In this document: positions 43,755 to 55,919 of the stretch, one piece after another
How positions within the stretch are numbered: the stretch's first letter is position 1
Layout of the letters: every line of letters starts with the position of its first letter
NCBI RefSeq assembly: GCF_011397635.1
Contig: NC_064767.1
Span: forward strand, 1,939,001 to 2,003,000
DNA: 64,000 nt
Reading direction: 5' to 3'
From: Epinephelus fuscoguttatus
Taxonomy: Eukaryota; Chordata; Actinopteri; Perciformes; Serranidae
Program-made: the position numbers and the translations under genes
The notes under the pieces: generated by a model
What the model saw: the letters and a program-made list of their open reading frames with translations, nothing else
Databases searched by the model: none
What the model was told of the DNA's origin: nothing

Positions 43755-44960
43755 ATGCCGGCCACTTTATTAGGTACACCTTGCTAGTGCCAGGTTGGAC
43801 CCCCTTACTGCTTATGTTGCTAATTTTCTTTGCAACATCACGGCACATAAATCTACATCAGACTCCATCAGGACTGACAGCTAGAGGAGTTCAGTCCATG
43901 GTCCAGTTAATCTACTCAGCTGACTACACTTCATCAAAATGAGACCAAGCAGAGGAGCTCGTCTCTGTGTTGTCAGGTCAGCTCTGATCTACAGTACATT
44001 ACTGCCTGGTTAAAAGCTCATTAAGCCCCACACACCTGATCCACTGAAACCAAATTATAACTCTGCTGCAAATACATCACTGCAGAGCTGTTAGATTATA
44101 AACTGTGTTTGTCTCAGGTGACGTAGCAGCTTGAAGCAGCTACACACTGAACATACAGTCAACAAGGTGCTGGAAACGTTGCTCAGAGACGTTGGTCCAT
44201 ATTGACATGATGACATCACACAGTTGATCCATGATGAGAATCTCCCGTTCCAGCACATCCCAAAGGTGCTCTATTGGACTGAGATCTGGTGACTGTGGAG
44301 GCCATTGGAGTACAGTGACCTCATTGTCATGTTTGAGATGATGTGAGCTTTGTGACATGGTGCGTTATCCTGCTGGAAGTAGCCATCAGAAGATGGGTAC
44401 ACTGTGGTCATAAAGGGATGGACACGCTCAGCAACAATACTCAGGTAGGCTGTGGTGTTTAAACCATGCTCAGTTGGTACTAAGAAAATCTCCCCCACAC
44501 CATTACACCACCACCAGCAGCAGCAGCAGCCTGAAGCGTTGATACAAGGCAGGATGGATCCATGCTTCCATCTGAATGTGGTTTTTCCAATCTTCTATTG
44601 TCCAGTTTTGGTGAGAAAACCCGTGTGAATTGTAGCCTCAGTTTCCTGTTGTTAGCTGACAGGAGTGGCACCTGGTGTGGTCTTCTGCTGCTGTAGCCCA
44701 TCTGCTTCAAGGTTGGACAAGGTGTTGTTGCTTCAGAGATGCTCTTCTGCACACCTTGGTTGGAACCAGTGCTTATTTGACTTCCTGTTGCCTTTCTATC
44801 ATCTTGAACCAGTCTGGCCATTCTCCTCTGACCTCTGGCATCAACAAGGCATTTTGGCTCACTGGATATTTTCTCTTTTTGGGACCATCCTCTGTAAACC
44901 CTAGAGATGGTTGTGCTGAAAATCCCAGTAGATCAGCAGTTTCTGAGAAAGGTTGAATCA
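43755..44960 (-). mobile_element. Broken Tc1/mariner transposon
   Basis: The left end GGCCACTTTATTAGGTACACC is a known fish Tc1-type end. On the minus strand, pieces of the transposase are seen: VWGRFS near 44480, GYFQQDNAPCHKA near 44360, WPPQSPDLSPIEHLWDVLE near 44240. The aspartate and glutamate motifs of the DDE catalytic centre are recognisable but lie in different frames, with a shift at about 44340, and the N-terminal part is diverged. The element is dead. The right end was not found with confidence. Confidence 0.85.
44140..44821 (-). pseudogene. Tc1-like transposase remnant
   Basis: Three overlapping minus-strand pieces (44821-44480, 44498-44271, 44358-44140) together follow the order of a Tc1 transposase from the middle to the C-terminal DDE glutamate. 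Frame changes break it and there is no intact start. Such enzymes cut and paste their own element; this copy cannot. Confidence 0.85.
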
Positions 44961-45985
44961 GCCTGCAGTGAGTCTGCGTCTGATCTCCTGTTGCAAAGTT
45001 TATTCAGTCCTCAGGTGTGACGATGTTGCTGTTGAGAGCAGGTTTGACTCACCTGTAGCTGCAGGACTGAACTCCTTCACCCCACATGTTCCTGCTGCTG
45101 TCTCTCCTCCTCACAAAGGCACTCCAGGTTTTACTGGACCAAAGATTGAACCATCTGAACCTGGCACCATCAAACATCTCCACCACTGCTCATTCAAATC
45201 TGTCGCTCAAATCACTGACGTCAGTGATGACCCTCCAATCTCCTCCGCCATGCCCCCGACCTACCATACAAAAGGTTTTTTTTAAGTAGAAGCTATGTCT
45301 ACTACTACTAAATAAAATGATACAGATGTAAAATGTATATTCACACCTTTTGATGTGACAATTATTTTGTTTTGTTTTTTACAGCAATTTTGGTTAAAAA
45401 ATACACAATAACAAAACAAAATTATATATTTCAAATTAACTATTTATGCAACACTTTAAAATGAAGGGGTTAAGTATTTAAAATAATACATTAAAATAAT
45501 CTAATAAAATGATTAAAGGGGACTTTGTGTTAAAATAAATTGATTTTAAAAATAATACAATTCACGAAATGATATTTAAAATATAATGTCTTTCAAACTG
45601 AATTAAGGTTAAATGAAGGAAAATTAAATCTCCTTAATTAGTGTATGTTAAATAATTCCTGGCGATCTGTAAGTGAATTAACCAATGATAAACAATTAAC
45701 ATGTGATATATCAGTAAACATAGCCGCAAATAAATAAATAGAAATCCAATAGTATTGAAAAAGGAGAATATTAAAAATATAAAATAAAATACAAAGAGAT
45801 TAAAATAAAAGGTCTTTATACTTGCAAATATATACACATTAAATTAAATAAAACTATATTATCATATTAATTATTATTTTCATCTTATATTAATATATAG
45901 AGAATTTAAAATAATAGAATAAAGAACAAACAAATAAAATGTTTTATTGTAGTGTCGCAGCTCTGCTTGTAGTTCCTGCTTCAGT

Positions 45986-46001
45986 CCAGCAGAGGGCGGC
46001 A
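45986..46001 (+). promoter_or_regulatory. CTCF-like binding motif
   Basis: CCAGCAGAGGGCGGCA matches the CTCF core. It has the same orientation as the motif at 42951 and opposite to that at 4534. Confidence 0.45.
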
Positions 46002-46378
46002 TTACAGCAGAAACCAGCAGCTGACAGGTTAAACTCACTCAGTCAACTTTAAAGGTTTTTAACACGTTTTAAATTAAAACATTTTGTCCTTCAACACATG
46101 TCGTTATCATAGTTTACTACTACATCAGATTCAGTTTGTTTGAACTGATCCATTATAGCCACGACAAATGAAGCCAAAGTGTGGAGAATAAATAATAAAC
46201 AATTCAATGAAACGTATAAAATAATAAACAAAATGGCGTCCTGCTGCATTGAGGCTGAACTACAGTCACTGGAGTTAGTTATTTAATGTGGTCACTGATG
46301 ATGAGTCAGGAAGAGTTACTGTCAGTAGGTGGGAGTTTGTGGAGCAGCTTGGAGGATGATCCTGCTGTGTGTTTACTG

Positions 46379-46380
<2 letters not shown>

Positions 46381-46416
<36 letters not shown>

Positions 46417-46428
46417 TGTGTGTGTGTC
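46381..46428. repeat. (GT)n microsatellite
   Basis: GT run with one GG interruption. It produces artefact frames of valine-cysteine or histidine-threonine. Confidence 0.95.
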
Positions 46429-47858
46429 TATCTTTGGCCGGGTGCCTTGTTTATATGTCTTAACGCCTCTGGGCTCATTATGACCCACTGTGTACTCTCA
46501 CAACAACACACAGGAAGGAGAAACGCTCCATCACCTGCGCGTGAATCCTCATTTACCTGAACAAACACAGGTCAGCACAACCTGACAGTCAGGCTGCTTC
46601 CTGGACCTGAGCTGAGGAGGACCTGAGGAGGACCTGAGGAGGACGTGAAGGGGAGGAAATGGAGCAATGAGCAAGTACATTATATTTATACTACAGACTA
46701 TATAGACTCACATTAGATATCAGACATTAGAACAGCGTGAGATCACAGAACAGGCTGATGCTGTGAGGTTTCAGTTGTTCAGAGCTGCAGATAACAAGTC
46801 ACTTCATCACTGATGAATTGTTTAATCTGTGAACGTCAAAATTAGTGAGAAACTTCCCATATTCCTGTGTGACATCTTTAAATCTTGTTTTCTTCAACCA
46901 AAACCAAATGATACTCAATATACAGATAAACAGAAAGAGAAATTCTTCAGTTTCAGCAGCTGGAAACTGGAAAATATTTAAGATTTTTTTCACCACAAAT
47001 GATTAAAACCAAGAATAAATCATCAAAATAGTTGCTGATTATTTTTCTGTTCGTGGACTTGTTGTTATAAACATGTGGTGGATGAACATCGTGCACAGAA
47101 TTTGTGTGATAGTGACAGAACATCTTTAAAGTATTAAATGTTTTTAAATAAATACAAAAAGTCTGAATTATAGTTATTATGATATGGAAATCAAACGTGA
47201 CTGAGTCGGGTGGTGCAACGTGACATAATGCAGGTTAATGTGAAACACGGTGGTGCTCATAGAAACATGCTTTATAGTAATGTAGAAATAAAACACAAAA
47301 ACACCAGTATGCACGGCTTCAAGTCATACTTTGCACATTTTTTTGTTTTGTTTTATGTTTGTTTTTAAAACAGGGACCACATAAGTTTATTAAAATGATC
47401 AGTACAGTCTTTTACACTCTGTCACTGTCAGTGTTGAGCACAAACATTTAATGGGCAGGTGCTCAAGTAGAAAAAAAGGCATTTCTTTCACAATTAAATT
47501 ATTATTATTATCAGTTTATTTATTTAGCACACAGGAAATGCTGGTGCAAAAAATTAATAAATAAATAAAAAATTGTGTGCACGCTGTGGGGAGGTTTCTA
47601 TCTGTGCACGTGACGGGTTTTACAATAAATAAAACTCCACTGCAAAAGTTAGAAGCTGACATTAACAGCTGGTGTCTGAACCACTTCAGTTTATAACGAT
47701 CACTAAATACTGATTTCTACTTCTGCAGTAAACTGAGAAGATCAGTGTGAATACTGTCACTGAGACGTACGTGTCTCCTCTTTTCTGCCGTCTTGTGTTT
47801 TTGTTTGTTTCAGAGGTGAAAGTTTTTCTTACCTCTTCTCTGTTGCACAGAGGGAGCG

Positions 47859-50800
47859 ATGAGCACAGCAGCAGAGACGGAGCAGGTGGAGTCTGGAGGC
47901 TCGGCTGAGGACCAGAAGGAAGACAGTCCAAAGCAACCAAAGGTAGAAATCAATACAGTGTGTCACAGTGTCTCTCCACTCAGCGTCCACACAGGCACAA
48001 AGAGAGAATCATACTGACAATTTAGACTTTATATATTTTCCTTCTGTTTAACTGGAACTGTTAAAGAGAACTCATTTACTACTTAAATACAGAAAACAAA
48101 AATACACTGCTCAAAAAATGAAGGAAGTCGGTTAAACTAAACGTCTCAAGAGCATGGAGGAGACACCAGGAGACCGGCCGTTACACCAGGAGAGCTGGAC
48201 AGGGCCGTAGAAGGGCATCAACCCAGCAGCAGGACCGCTATCTGCTCCTTTGTGTGAGGAGGAACAGGAGGAGCACTGCCAGAGCCCTACAACATGACCT
48301 CCAGCAGGCTACTGGTGTGCATGTTTCTGACCACACTGTCAGAAACAGACTCCATGAGGGTGGCATGAGGGCCCCACGTCCTCTAGTGGGACCTGTGCTC
48401 ACAGCCCAGCACCGTGCAGCTCGACTGGCTCCCACAGATGAGAGCAGTTTCACTAAGCGTGTGGACAAATGGATGTCATCAAAGAAATAAAATTTAGTGA
48501 CGAAAACACATCAACTCACTAACTACTGACAACATCCAAACAAAGAAACCGTTATGGGGTTCATTTTCCATACAGATACTGCACAAACATCAGCTGCAGC
48601 TCCTCTTCATCACCAGGAGTGACTGAACACAGGAGTGATGAAGCTGTGGGAGAGCTGTCGGAACGAACGAGCTCCAAACCCTCACAGTTATGTTGTGCAG
48701 TAGCTTCACCTGAGAGACCACACAGATCTGACCACAGGGGTTGGTGTGGTTTCAGGTCGTAGCTGCAACATCACATCTGAAAGAACTAAAAACAACAGCT
48801 TTGAACAAACTCCATGAACCGTGACTGCCCCTCCCCCCGACAGCGTGACATTCGTTTACTATCACACACTCCCTCAGGGAAGCAACCAGTTGTCTCAATT
48901 AGGGATAAAACACATCACTGGTCCACGCCCTCTAGGAACACACATTAGCCCGGGAGCGTGATGAATCTTTGAGCCTATGTTTTATTTGCTCTGGCAGATG
49001 CACCTGTACCCCCTCCTGTTCAAACATGTATCCTGACATGGCCCGGGCCAGGCTTATCACAACCGCTTATCTAATACAAGGCAGGTTTCAGATGATTGGT
49101 GCTTCTCAAAGTCCGGGAAGGATCCTGAAACGGCTAAATTCAAGGAGGCTACGTCACTGAATCCCACCAAAGGACTCCTCTAATGTCAAGGATCCTTCGA
49201 AACCTACCGAGGACTGAATCCTTTCTTCAGAGAATGTTCAGGGATGCATGTGTGTATCCTCAGCGGGCATGAAGTACCCACAATTCTTTGTGTACAATGT
49301 GCTGAAATTGAAGGCGGGGCCTCTTCACTGACGCAAACCTGTCACTGTCCTGTTCCAATGTGAAGAAGAACTCTTCCCCAGCCTCTGTAAGACCTGACTA
49401 CCAATGAAGTATCCCTGACTTTGTGAATCACTGGATAACTGACAACTTGCAGAGCTTTCACACTTTCTGCAGACGTGTGATTTTTGGCTCAAGCACCCTC
49501 GCACCAGGCACACTACAATGAGCGTGTTTTCGAACACAAACCGACAATCCTGCAGAGTGCACCTTCAAGGTTTGGTTAAAGTGCGGACACACCAAACCGA
49601 CATCAAAGAACTAGCGGCGACGAAAGCCGACTGTTTCACGTCTCATGTCGCCCTGTGTCAGTTGCATTTGAACACACTACACAGACTACATCCGACGGCC
49701 AAGTAGCACGTACGTTCTGCGCCTGCGTGAGAGAGAGCGGAGTGAGAGAGTGGTACATCCTGTCAGCCGAGGGGTTTCCTATCTGTGCAGCCGAGCACCG
49801 CAGCACCTCCACGGACTATTACATCCAGACGGTCCCGGTGTTTCCTCCGCAGGCTCCACTTCACTCAGCTGCCCGATAAACCCGCTGCTTCTTCCCACTT
49901 TAACCTGAATAACAAACCAGGGCTCGGTGCTCCGGTTGGATCCAAACGGAGAGCCGGGGCTAGCTCAGAGACTAGCGGAGGCTAACTGGCTGTGCTTCCC
50001 TCCGGTCATGCTGCGGCTAACGCTCCGCTAGCCGCTCCCAGCTAGCTCCGGTTTGTTATTCAGGTTAAAGTGTGAAGAAGCAGCGGGTCTGTGGGGCAGC
50101 TGAGTGAAGTGGAGCCTGAGGAGGAAGCACCGGTTAGCCCCGGTTTCACTACAGGCAGATTCACTCGCTACAGGGGCGAGGAAATAAAACCTGAACAGCC
50201 AATCAGAGTGATCTCTCTCACCGACAAGCTCCGCCGCTGATTCAACATGCTCAATCGGCCGAAAAGACGCCAACGCTAAAGTGCCGACGGTGCAGGACAC
50301 ACCGCAAAAACTAGGGCGACAGACGCTCACCGACGGCCCGACTTTGGTCGACGGCTGACCGTCGGCTTGGTGTGTCAGGGCCTTTAGATTTACTGTACAC
50401 ACAAAAAATACTGTGTTAGTTTAAGTTTAAACTGCTTCTTCATCAAGGTCAGTGGACCTTTGTCCTAAAGTTACAATAAAAACCACTTGTTAAAGTTCAG
50501 GCAGTGATGGTGGTCATGGTTCAAAGAAACCAACGATGTCAGTAGGAAACAGGAAACAAACAGTGTTTATAGGACACGGCTGTCCACTGTGACCACCTCC
50601 TCCATCTGAGGACTTTGTAAGTTTATAATAAATGTCACACTTGTTCCTCTTTTGCTCCTGACAGAAGTGGGTGTCTCTTAACCCTTAAAACAACATGTCT
50701 GTCAACTAAACAATGACCACAATCTTTTGAAGGTGTTTTTAAAGGCGCAGGTATTCTGCTGTTTTAGTACGAGGACTTGAGGCAGGTCGGGACACCACCA

Positions 50801-51781
50801 TGATGTACAGCCAGAGAAAAACAGCCATAAATAATTTACCAGATGACATGTCTTCACAAGTAACTAACTAACTAACTAATGAGCCTAACCTCTGTTTCCC
50901 TCTCTGTCCAGTCCAGACCAGGGCCTGAATTCCTCAGTCTGACTCGCTGCGCCGCCTGCTACAATGAAAAGGCGAGCTCCATGCTTCGTTGGGGGGACGA
51001 AGGCGATTCCAGCACCTCAGCTGAAGACTCCGGCCCAGAGGTGGACTGGGAGTCCAGCTCCAGCAGCAGCAGCAGCAGCAGTGAAGGCTGCTCTGAGCCG
51101 GCTTTATCAGAAACACTTGGGAATCCGTCACCAGTTTCTGGAGACGCTGCTGAAGCTGAACATGGAAGAAAAGATGGTGACGGAGAGATGACGGAGAGCC
51201 AGGAGGATAAAAACAAGAAAATGACTCAAACAGCTCGACTCGTCAAGTCTTCCTCCCTGCCCCAGTCCCCTGTTCCTCACCTCACCCCTCTGTCCCTCCT
51301 GCCACGCCCTCACACAGTCGTCTCCACCCTCCAGCTGCAGGTGCTGTCCCAGAAACACGATGACGACGGCGACGATGACACCTTCCTCATCGTCAAACAG
51401 CAGCTGTCTGGGAGAGAGGAGGAGGAGGAGGAGAAAACAGGGGGGAGTAAGGGAGGAAGGCAGGAAGGAATCAACAGCGTGAGGCCTCCACAACCGTTTC
51501 AGTGGCAGCAGACGGGGTTGCCGTGGCAACAGTGGTCACAACCAACACTGCCGCAACACCAGCTGTCATACCAGCAACAACCCCAACACTTTCCTCCCCT
51601 CTCAGCTCAGTGTCAAAGGTTACCATCACCCTCGCACACACTTCCTGTCCCTCACCTCCCGATGCTCCACCCACCACGACAGGCCCTGAATGCACCCCAC
51701 AGGAATCTGCATGCACCCACTCCACAGCCCTGCTGGTGCTGCCACAGCATGCACCTTCCTCACGTGTACCACAGTCAATAA
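47859..51781 (+). CDS. Hypothetical acidic, serine- and glutamine-rich protein, two exons
   Basis: Exon A (47859-47942) follows a pyrimidine tract and CACAG, opens with ATG and codes for 28 residues ([20 protein letters not shown] and on). It ends AAAG before GTAGAA, in phase 0. Exon B starts after TCTGTCCAG at 50912, also phase 0, and stays open to TAA at 51779-51781, giving about 317 residues in all. Visible features are a CAAC-Y cysteine patch, an acidic stretch, ten serines from AGC repeats, two short acidic runs, and a proline/glutamine/histidine-rich tail. I do not recognise a family. The codon content of the second half is low-complexity and may be untranslated. A competing frame in exon B is described in the findings. 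Two AATAAA signals (51777, 51814) support a transcript end here. Confidence 0.5.
48102..48500 (+). mobile_element. Truncated Tc1-like transposon, transposase N-terminal part
   Basis: The left end reads ACACTGCTCAAAAAATGAAG, a known Tc1-type terminus of fish. Then comes a frame with [40 protein letters not shown] and [10 protein letters not shown], the helix-turn-helix DNA-binding half of a Tc1 transposase. The catalytic half is missing; the frame passes into unrelated sequence near 48435. It is a different Tc1 lineage from the one at 43755. Confidence 0.85.
49098..49432. mobile_element. Inverted-repeat MITE, related to the one at 35974
   Basis: It begins GGTGCTTCTCAAAGTC and ends near GACTTTGTGAATCACT. 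Inner blocks shared with 35974-36322 include CAAGGAGGCTACGTCACTGA, GAATCCCACCAAAGGACT and GAAGTACCCACAATTC. Confidence 0.65.
49580..50383. mobile_element. TTAA-target fold-back MITE, copy 2 of 3
   Basis: The ends are AGTGCGGACACACCAAACC and the complement of AGGCCCTGACACACCAAGCC. TTAA stands at the left (49576-49579) and TTAG at the right (50384-50387), one mutation from a perfect duplication. About 49837-49920 and 50050-50134 are long inverted arms, so the centre can fold into a hairpin with a 130-base loop. Copy 1 at 32981 lacks the right arm. Confidence 0.85.
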
Positions 51782-51819
51782 ATATGTGCAAATGTACGAT
51801 AAAAGATGTGTTTAATAAA
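51777..51819 (+). terminator. Polyadenylation signals of the hypothetical gene
   Basis: AATAAA at 51777-51782 overlaps the TAA stop codon of the long frame (51779-51781), and a second AATAAA lies at 51814-51819. The pair suggests a transcript end within the next 10-30 bases. Confidence 0.5.
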
Positions 51820-52205
51820 AATGTTTGTACAAGAACCTTACGTACACTCCAGTTTTGTAGCTTGAAGAAAATGTCATCATTTTTTCTTGTCATGTTTGTT
51901 TTGATTTACTGACGTTAAAGTGACAACAACCGGCACTGTAGCTGCACGGTGCTGTAACTAGCTGCAGCAAACCAAGGTACAGAGCGCAGGTAAATTTAAA
52001 CAACACTAACACATCAAGTGGCAGTGAGGCCAACACCTGCAGTTCTTTGAACAGCCACTTGAGGCTCCAAAACAGAGTAAATCTCCACAGACATGTTCAA
52101 ATGTTAAATTCACAGCAGCCCACAGCTGATCACAAAATTCCTGACAACTGTCCGACAGGTGAATTTTCCATATAACTCAACTGTTTACATTTAATTAAGG
52201 CTTAA

Positions 52206-53407
52206 CCCTATGGGCTCTAGGCGTTTTGGGGGTATTTTTACTGCCTTTACTTTTAAGGTATATCACAGTCATTATAAAGGCTACATACACATGTTATATC
52301 TTGTTTTTTTCAGGACAATCTGGGCTAACCAGATTTGCCATCATTACATGTCCTTCTATGTGCCTGTATTTTATATTAATTTTTATATCAATGAAATAAA
52401 CAAATCTGTGTGCCTAAATTCTTACATTTTTACATGTATCTCACCATAGCAAGTTGGAAGAAGACACATTCTACCATATATGAAGAGGGGAGACTCTCTG
52501 GAATCTGGCAATATAAGAACCATGATGCTGGGACATTCTGTCACTTCACAGCTGTCCAAAACATGTGGTTTGTGCCAGGCGGAAATGATTGCCAGTATTT
52601 TTTCATTATTGCAAGAAATTCCATTGACTCATTCACAAGTCAAAAATGTGTTTTATCTGAAGGAAACATGCAATATTTACATCTAAGATCATAGAAAAAT
52701 AGTCGACCAAGTGCAATGATGTCCTTCAAGATAATATTTGCCACTTTGTTTGCAGTAAACAAAGTTTGTTGTTGTTTTTCAGTTTCAGTTATATATTGGG
52801 GGGCATTTTGGGCATTGGTGGGGGACATGTCCCCCTCAATGTATATGGTGACTACGGCCCTGTCAGCACGCATAATTAGGCTGCTGTTGTCTGGGTGCAC
52901 AAAGGTGAAGTGGCTGGTCTTGTCATACAAAGTTTGATGGAGTGTCAACTGGACAATATGGAGATATTTGCATCTTGAAAGCCGGACTACAAATGTGGAT
53001 AGACAGGGAGAAACACACGCAAGCCTAAGACGTGGTAAGATACGATATTCCTCACTGTATGAAGTGACTGATAACAAGATCTGTATAATGGATTGTAAAG
53101 AAATTCGTCAGGGTTTTTTTTGTAGACAATTAATCCGTATTTATAGCGTGATGGGATGACAGCACAATGATGTGTGTGGTATCAGTGGAAAGCATTTCTG
53201 TGTGAGCCTGCATTCATGAGTAATCCATCCAAGAGTAATGTGTGTGCAGAGCTGTATGAAAGCTGCTCGGTCTTGTCGGAAAGCTATGATTCCGCTGTTT
53301 CACGTGATATGCGTGGCTTCTCGCTATGACGCACGGTCGCGGAGAAAATCCACAGAGAAGAACAGGTGTGAATTTGGACGCACTATGCGTCGTTCGGGCC
53401 CATAGGA
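52206..53407. mobile_element. piggyBac-like non-autonomous transposon
   Basis: TTAA at 52202-52205 and 53408-53411 flanks inverted ends CCCTATGGGC and GCCCATAGG. CCC-starting ends on a TTAA target are typical of piggyBac. The largest inner frame (53077-52640, minus, 145 codons) does not show piggyBac transposase motifs and I do not recognise it. A block GGGGGACATGTCCCCCTCAA at about 52820 is itself nearly palindromic. Confidence 0.65.
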
Positions 53408-53411
53408 TTAA

Positions 53412-54737
53412 GCTGACAACACACCAGCGCTGCCATGTGACACGTGTCAAGTCCCGCCCCTAGCACACACTGGACACACTGCAGCTCATCAACAGAGAAC
53501 CACACAGAGTTCTCTTTATGAAGAGAGGAGTCTGCTCCTGTAGCAGCTCGACTCCTCTCCTCACCACTGATGTGTAAAGAGAACAATGCAGCTGTTGCTG
53601 TGTCTCGTGTGTGATGAAGAATTGATGAGGAGAGACTTGTTGATGTCGAGAAACATCCCGAGCTATACGACCGACAATCCCGTCATCATAAAGACAGTGG
53701 ACAAAACGATACTCCCAGGTGATTCATATCTCTGGAGATCGGCTCTTCAGGTGAGACATCAAGTTTAAATTAGCTGCTGTCCACACATGACTTTAAGCTA
53801 ACGCAGAGGAGGAAGAATCCAAACACGGCTAACATTCCTGATGAACTGAAGTGTAGCGGACTTCAACAGCAAACTACTTCAAAACATCTGTTTACAAATG
53901 TTTACAACAACTTGTGCAGCATACACCACGTCTCATTTATCCAGTGTATGCTCTGTCCTTCCCACACACACGCATCTTCTCTAAAACCTTAATATTTAAA
54001 ACACTTCCGAATTCTGCATCGATTTTATTGGACCCCAAGTCGGCTTTTCAGACTTGGCTTAAAGCTGCTTGTTGGAAGTGTTTTATGGGTGAAGGTACAC
54101 TGACACATGAGCTATGGTCGTCTCCGCAGATTAATCAGTACTGGGTGAAGATTCACTGTTACATTGTCAATGTCAATAAAAAGGCAGAGAGTGTAAACGG
54201 TCGTCTGCTTTTCCCCAACCACTGAAATATCAGTGTGTTGAATAGTAACATTTGAGTGAAAGTTGTTTGGGAAGTTATAAACAGGTGCTAAATATGGCTT
54301 CCCTTTTACTAAAGTTCATCAAGAATGTTCACTGTTTTTGGATTCTTCGTTCACTGCGGAGGCGTGTGAGAAAAATCATTTTGTGGGTGAAGTATTCTTT
54401 TAAATATATGTTTAATGCTATCTGCCACTTCATCTTGCTCACAGTTGTTTTGCAATGAAAAAATGAAAGGATACTGCCAACACTGAGCTGTCTGTCAAAG
54501 ACTGTTTTCTTTCCTGTTGCTTCAACAGTCCACTGCAAAGATCAATCCATCAGGTATTTATGACAATCTTAGAAGAAATATCGTGGAACTTTCACTTGTA
54601 TGTCCAAGAGAAACACTGCAGCTGCTGATGTGAGTGGAAAAAGCAGGTGACAACAGAGTTTTCTGTCTCACCTTCACCGAGCAGAGATGGACGGTTTCCA
54701 ACCACATGGAAACAACAACAAAGAGGCTCTTTGTACG

Positions 54738-54775
<38 letters not shown>

Positions 54776-55200
54776 TTTGTTCCACCTACAGTAGCCGCTA
54801 AGTCTCTCCAGATGTCTCCACTGAGACAAAGTGTTTCCACTACAACTGCCAACACACACGCACACACACATACACACACACTGATGTCATTGGTGGCAAA
54901 AGATGCAGATTTCTGAGTTAGAAAATGTAAATGGACGTGGCCGATATTCAGAGAGACGAACAGTAGCAGGAGAACTTTCCTCGTTCCGTTTTTCTCTGTC
55001 TTTACTTTGTTAGCTTCTAATTTCTGTTTGCACGTCATTTACAGTCATTGTCACCTGGAAAATCTCTTTATCACCTGATTTATGTCACAGAACATAAACA
55101 ATAACAACAATAACATTTCCTCTGAAGACAAGTAGATTTAAAGTTTGAAATAAACCCATCACACACGAACTGGTTTATTTTTAACCAAAGTGATATGATG
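53412..55200. other. Spacer without recognised gene
   Basis: It contains a 60-codon frame at 53586-53768 (+) of ordinary composition that ends soon after a possible donor (CAGGTGAGAC at 53749-53758). This could be an exon of an unknown gene, but there is no further support. A GT run lies at 54738-54774 and a CA run at 54850-54880. The rest shows nothing recognisable. Confidence 0.35.
54738..54774. repeat. (GT)n microsatellite
   Basis: Nearly perfect GT run; a CA-rich patch follows about 75 bases downstream. Confidence 0.95.
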
Positions 55201-55224
55201 TTATTGATATGAAGCCATGTCCCC

Positions 55225-55900
55225 AAAGCCAGTCTGCAACACCAGGGGTGAACACGCCAATGCACCCGGCCCCGATGCCAGTCCCTGCAGGTGGTGGGCC
55301 CACAGGGCGGCTGCTCCATGTCATTTATTTGGACTGAGCCCGACCCTTCCAGGGGCTGTTAGCCCCAGACAACATGGCTCCCAGGATCATGGCGACACAC
55401 AAACACCTCCACCACTTCAGGTGGCGATTCTTGGTGGGGTTGGCTCCTGTTGGCTTCATCATACTGTGCACTCCAGCATGACCTGGGGCGGTTTGCAACT
55501 GAGTGTGAAGTGGTTGGGGATGGCAGTCGGATGACGGTTCTCTGCTGGAGAACGGTGGATTGTTCCTCCTGGGTTGGGAGAGAGTTACTGCCCCAAGCGA
55601 GGGAGTTCGAGTATCTCGGGGTCTTGTTTATGAGTGAGGACAGAATGGAGCGTCAGATGGATTGGTGGTTTGGCGCAGCTTCTGCAGTGATGCAGGTGCT
55701 GTGCCGGACCATTGTGGTGAAGAGGGAGTTGAACCAGAAGGCGAAGCTTTCAATTTTCTGATCCATCTATGACTCAACCTTCTGGTCATGAGCTCTGGGT
55801 AGTGACCGAAAGAATGAGATTACTGATACAAGTGGCTGAATTAGTTTCCTCTGTAGGCTGTCTGGGCTCAGCCTTAGAGATAGAAGGAGAAGTTAGACAT
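55225..55900 (+). mobile_element. Non-LTR retrotransposon remnant (reverse transcriptase 3' part)
   Basis: 55450-55870 carries pieces of the late reverse-transcriptase region: EFEYLGVLFMSEDRMERQMD, GAASAVMQVLCRTIVVKREL, KAKLSIF, then after stops LCRLSGLSLRDRRR. This series is typical of an abundant fish LINE. The part before it (55225-55440) contains a GCCCACAGGGCGG block common in the same elements. Stops and missing parts make it inactive. Confidence 0.75.
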
Positions 55901-55919
55901 CGTTGATACTTTGACTTGG

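Larger units (their letters stand above)
45290..47858. other. AT-rich spacer, no gene recognised
   Basis: 45290-45950 is extremely AT-rich. A CTCF-like motif lies at 45986-46001, a GT run at 46381-46428, and a short GAGGACCT repeat at 46602-46648. Upstream untranslated exons of the next gene may lie here; CAG acceptors after pyrimidine tracts are visible at 47812-47814 and 47848-47850. Confidence 0.45.
47943..50911 (+). other. Intron of the hypothetical gene
   Basis: This 3 kb stretch runs from a GTAGAA donor to a TCTGTCCAG acceptor. It contains a Tc1 fragment (48102-48500), an inverted-repeat MITE (49098-49432) and the TTAA fold-back MITE (49580-50383). No other exon was recognised. Confidence 0.5.

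Noticed and set aside
44953..45285. 110-codon plus-strand frame
   Set aside because: It lies beyond the dead Tc1 copy, has ordinary noncoding composition and shows no motif.
51471..51893. 140-codon minus-strand frame
   Set aside because: It is antisense to the exon of the hypothetical gene and consists of low-complexity valine/alanine/glycine sequence mirrored from CA-rich codons.
54592..55038. 148-codon minus-strand frame
   Set aside because: It spans a GT/CA microsatellite and has no recognisable protein features.
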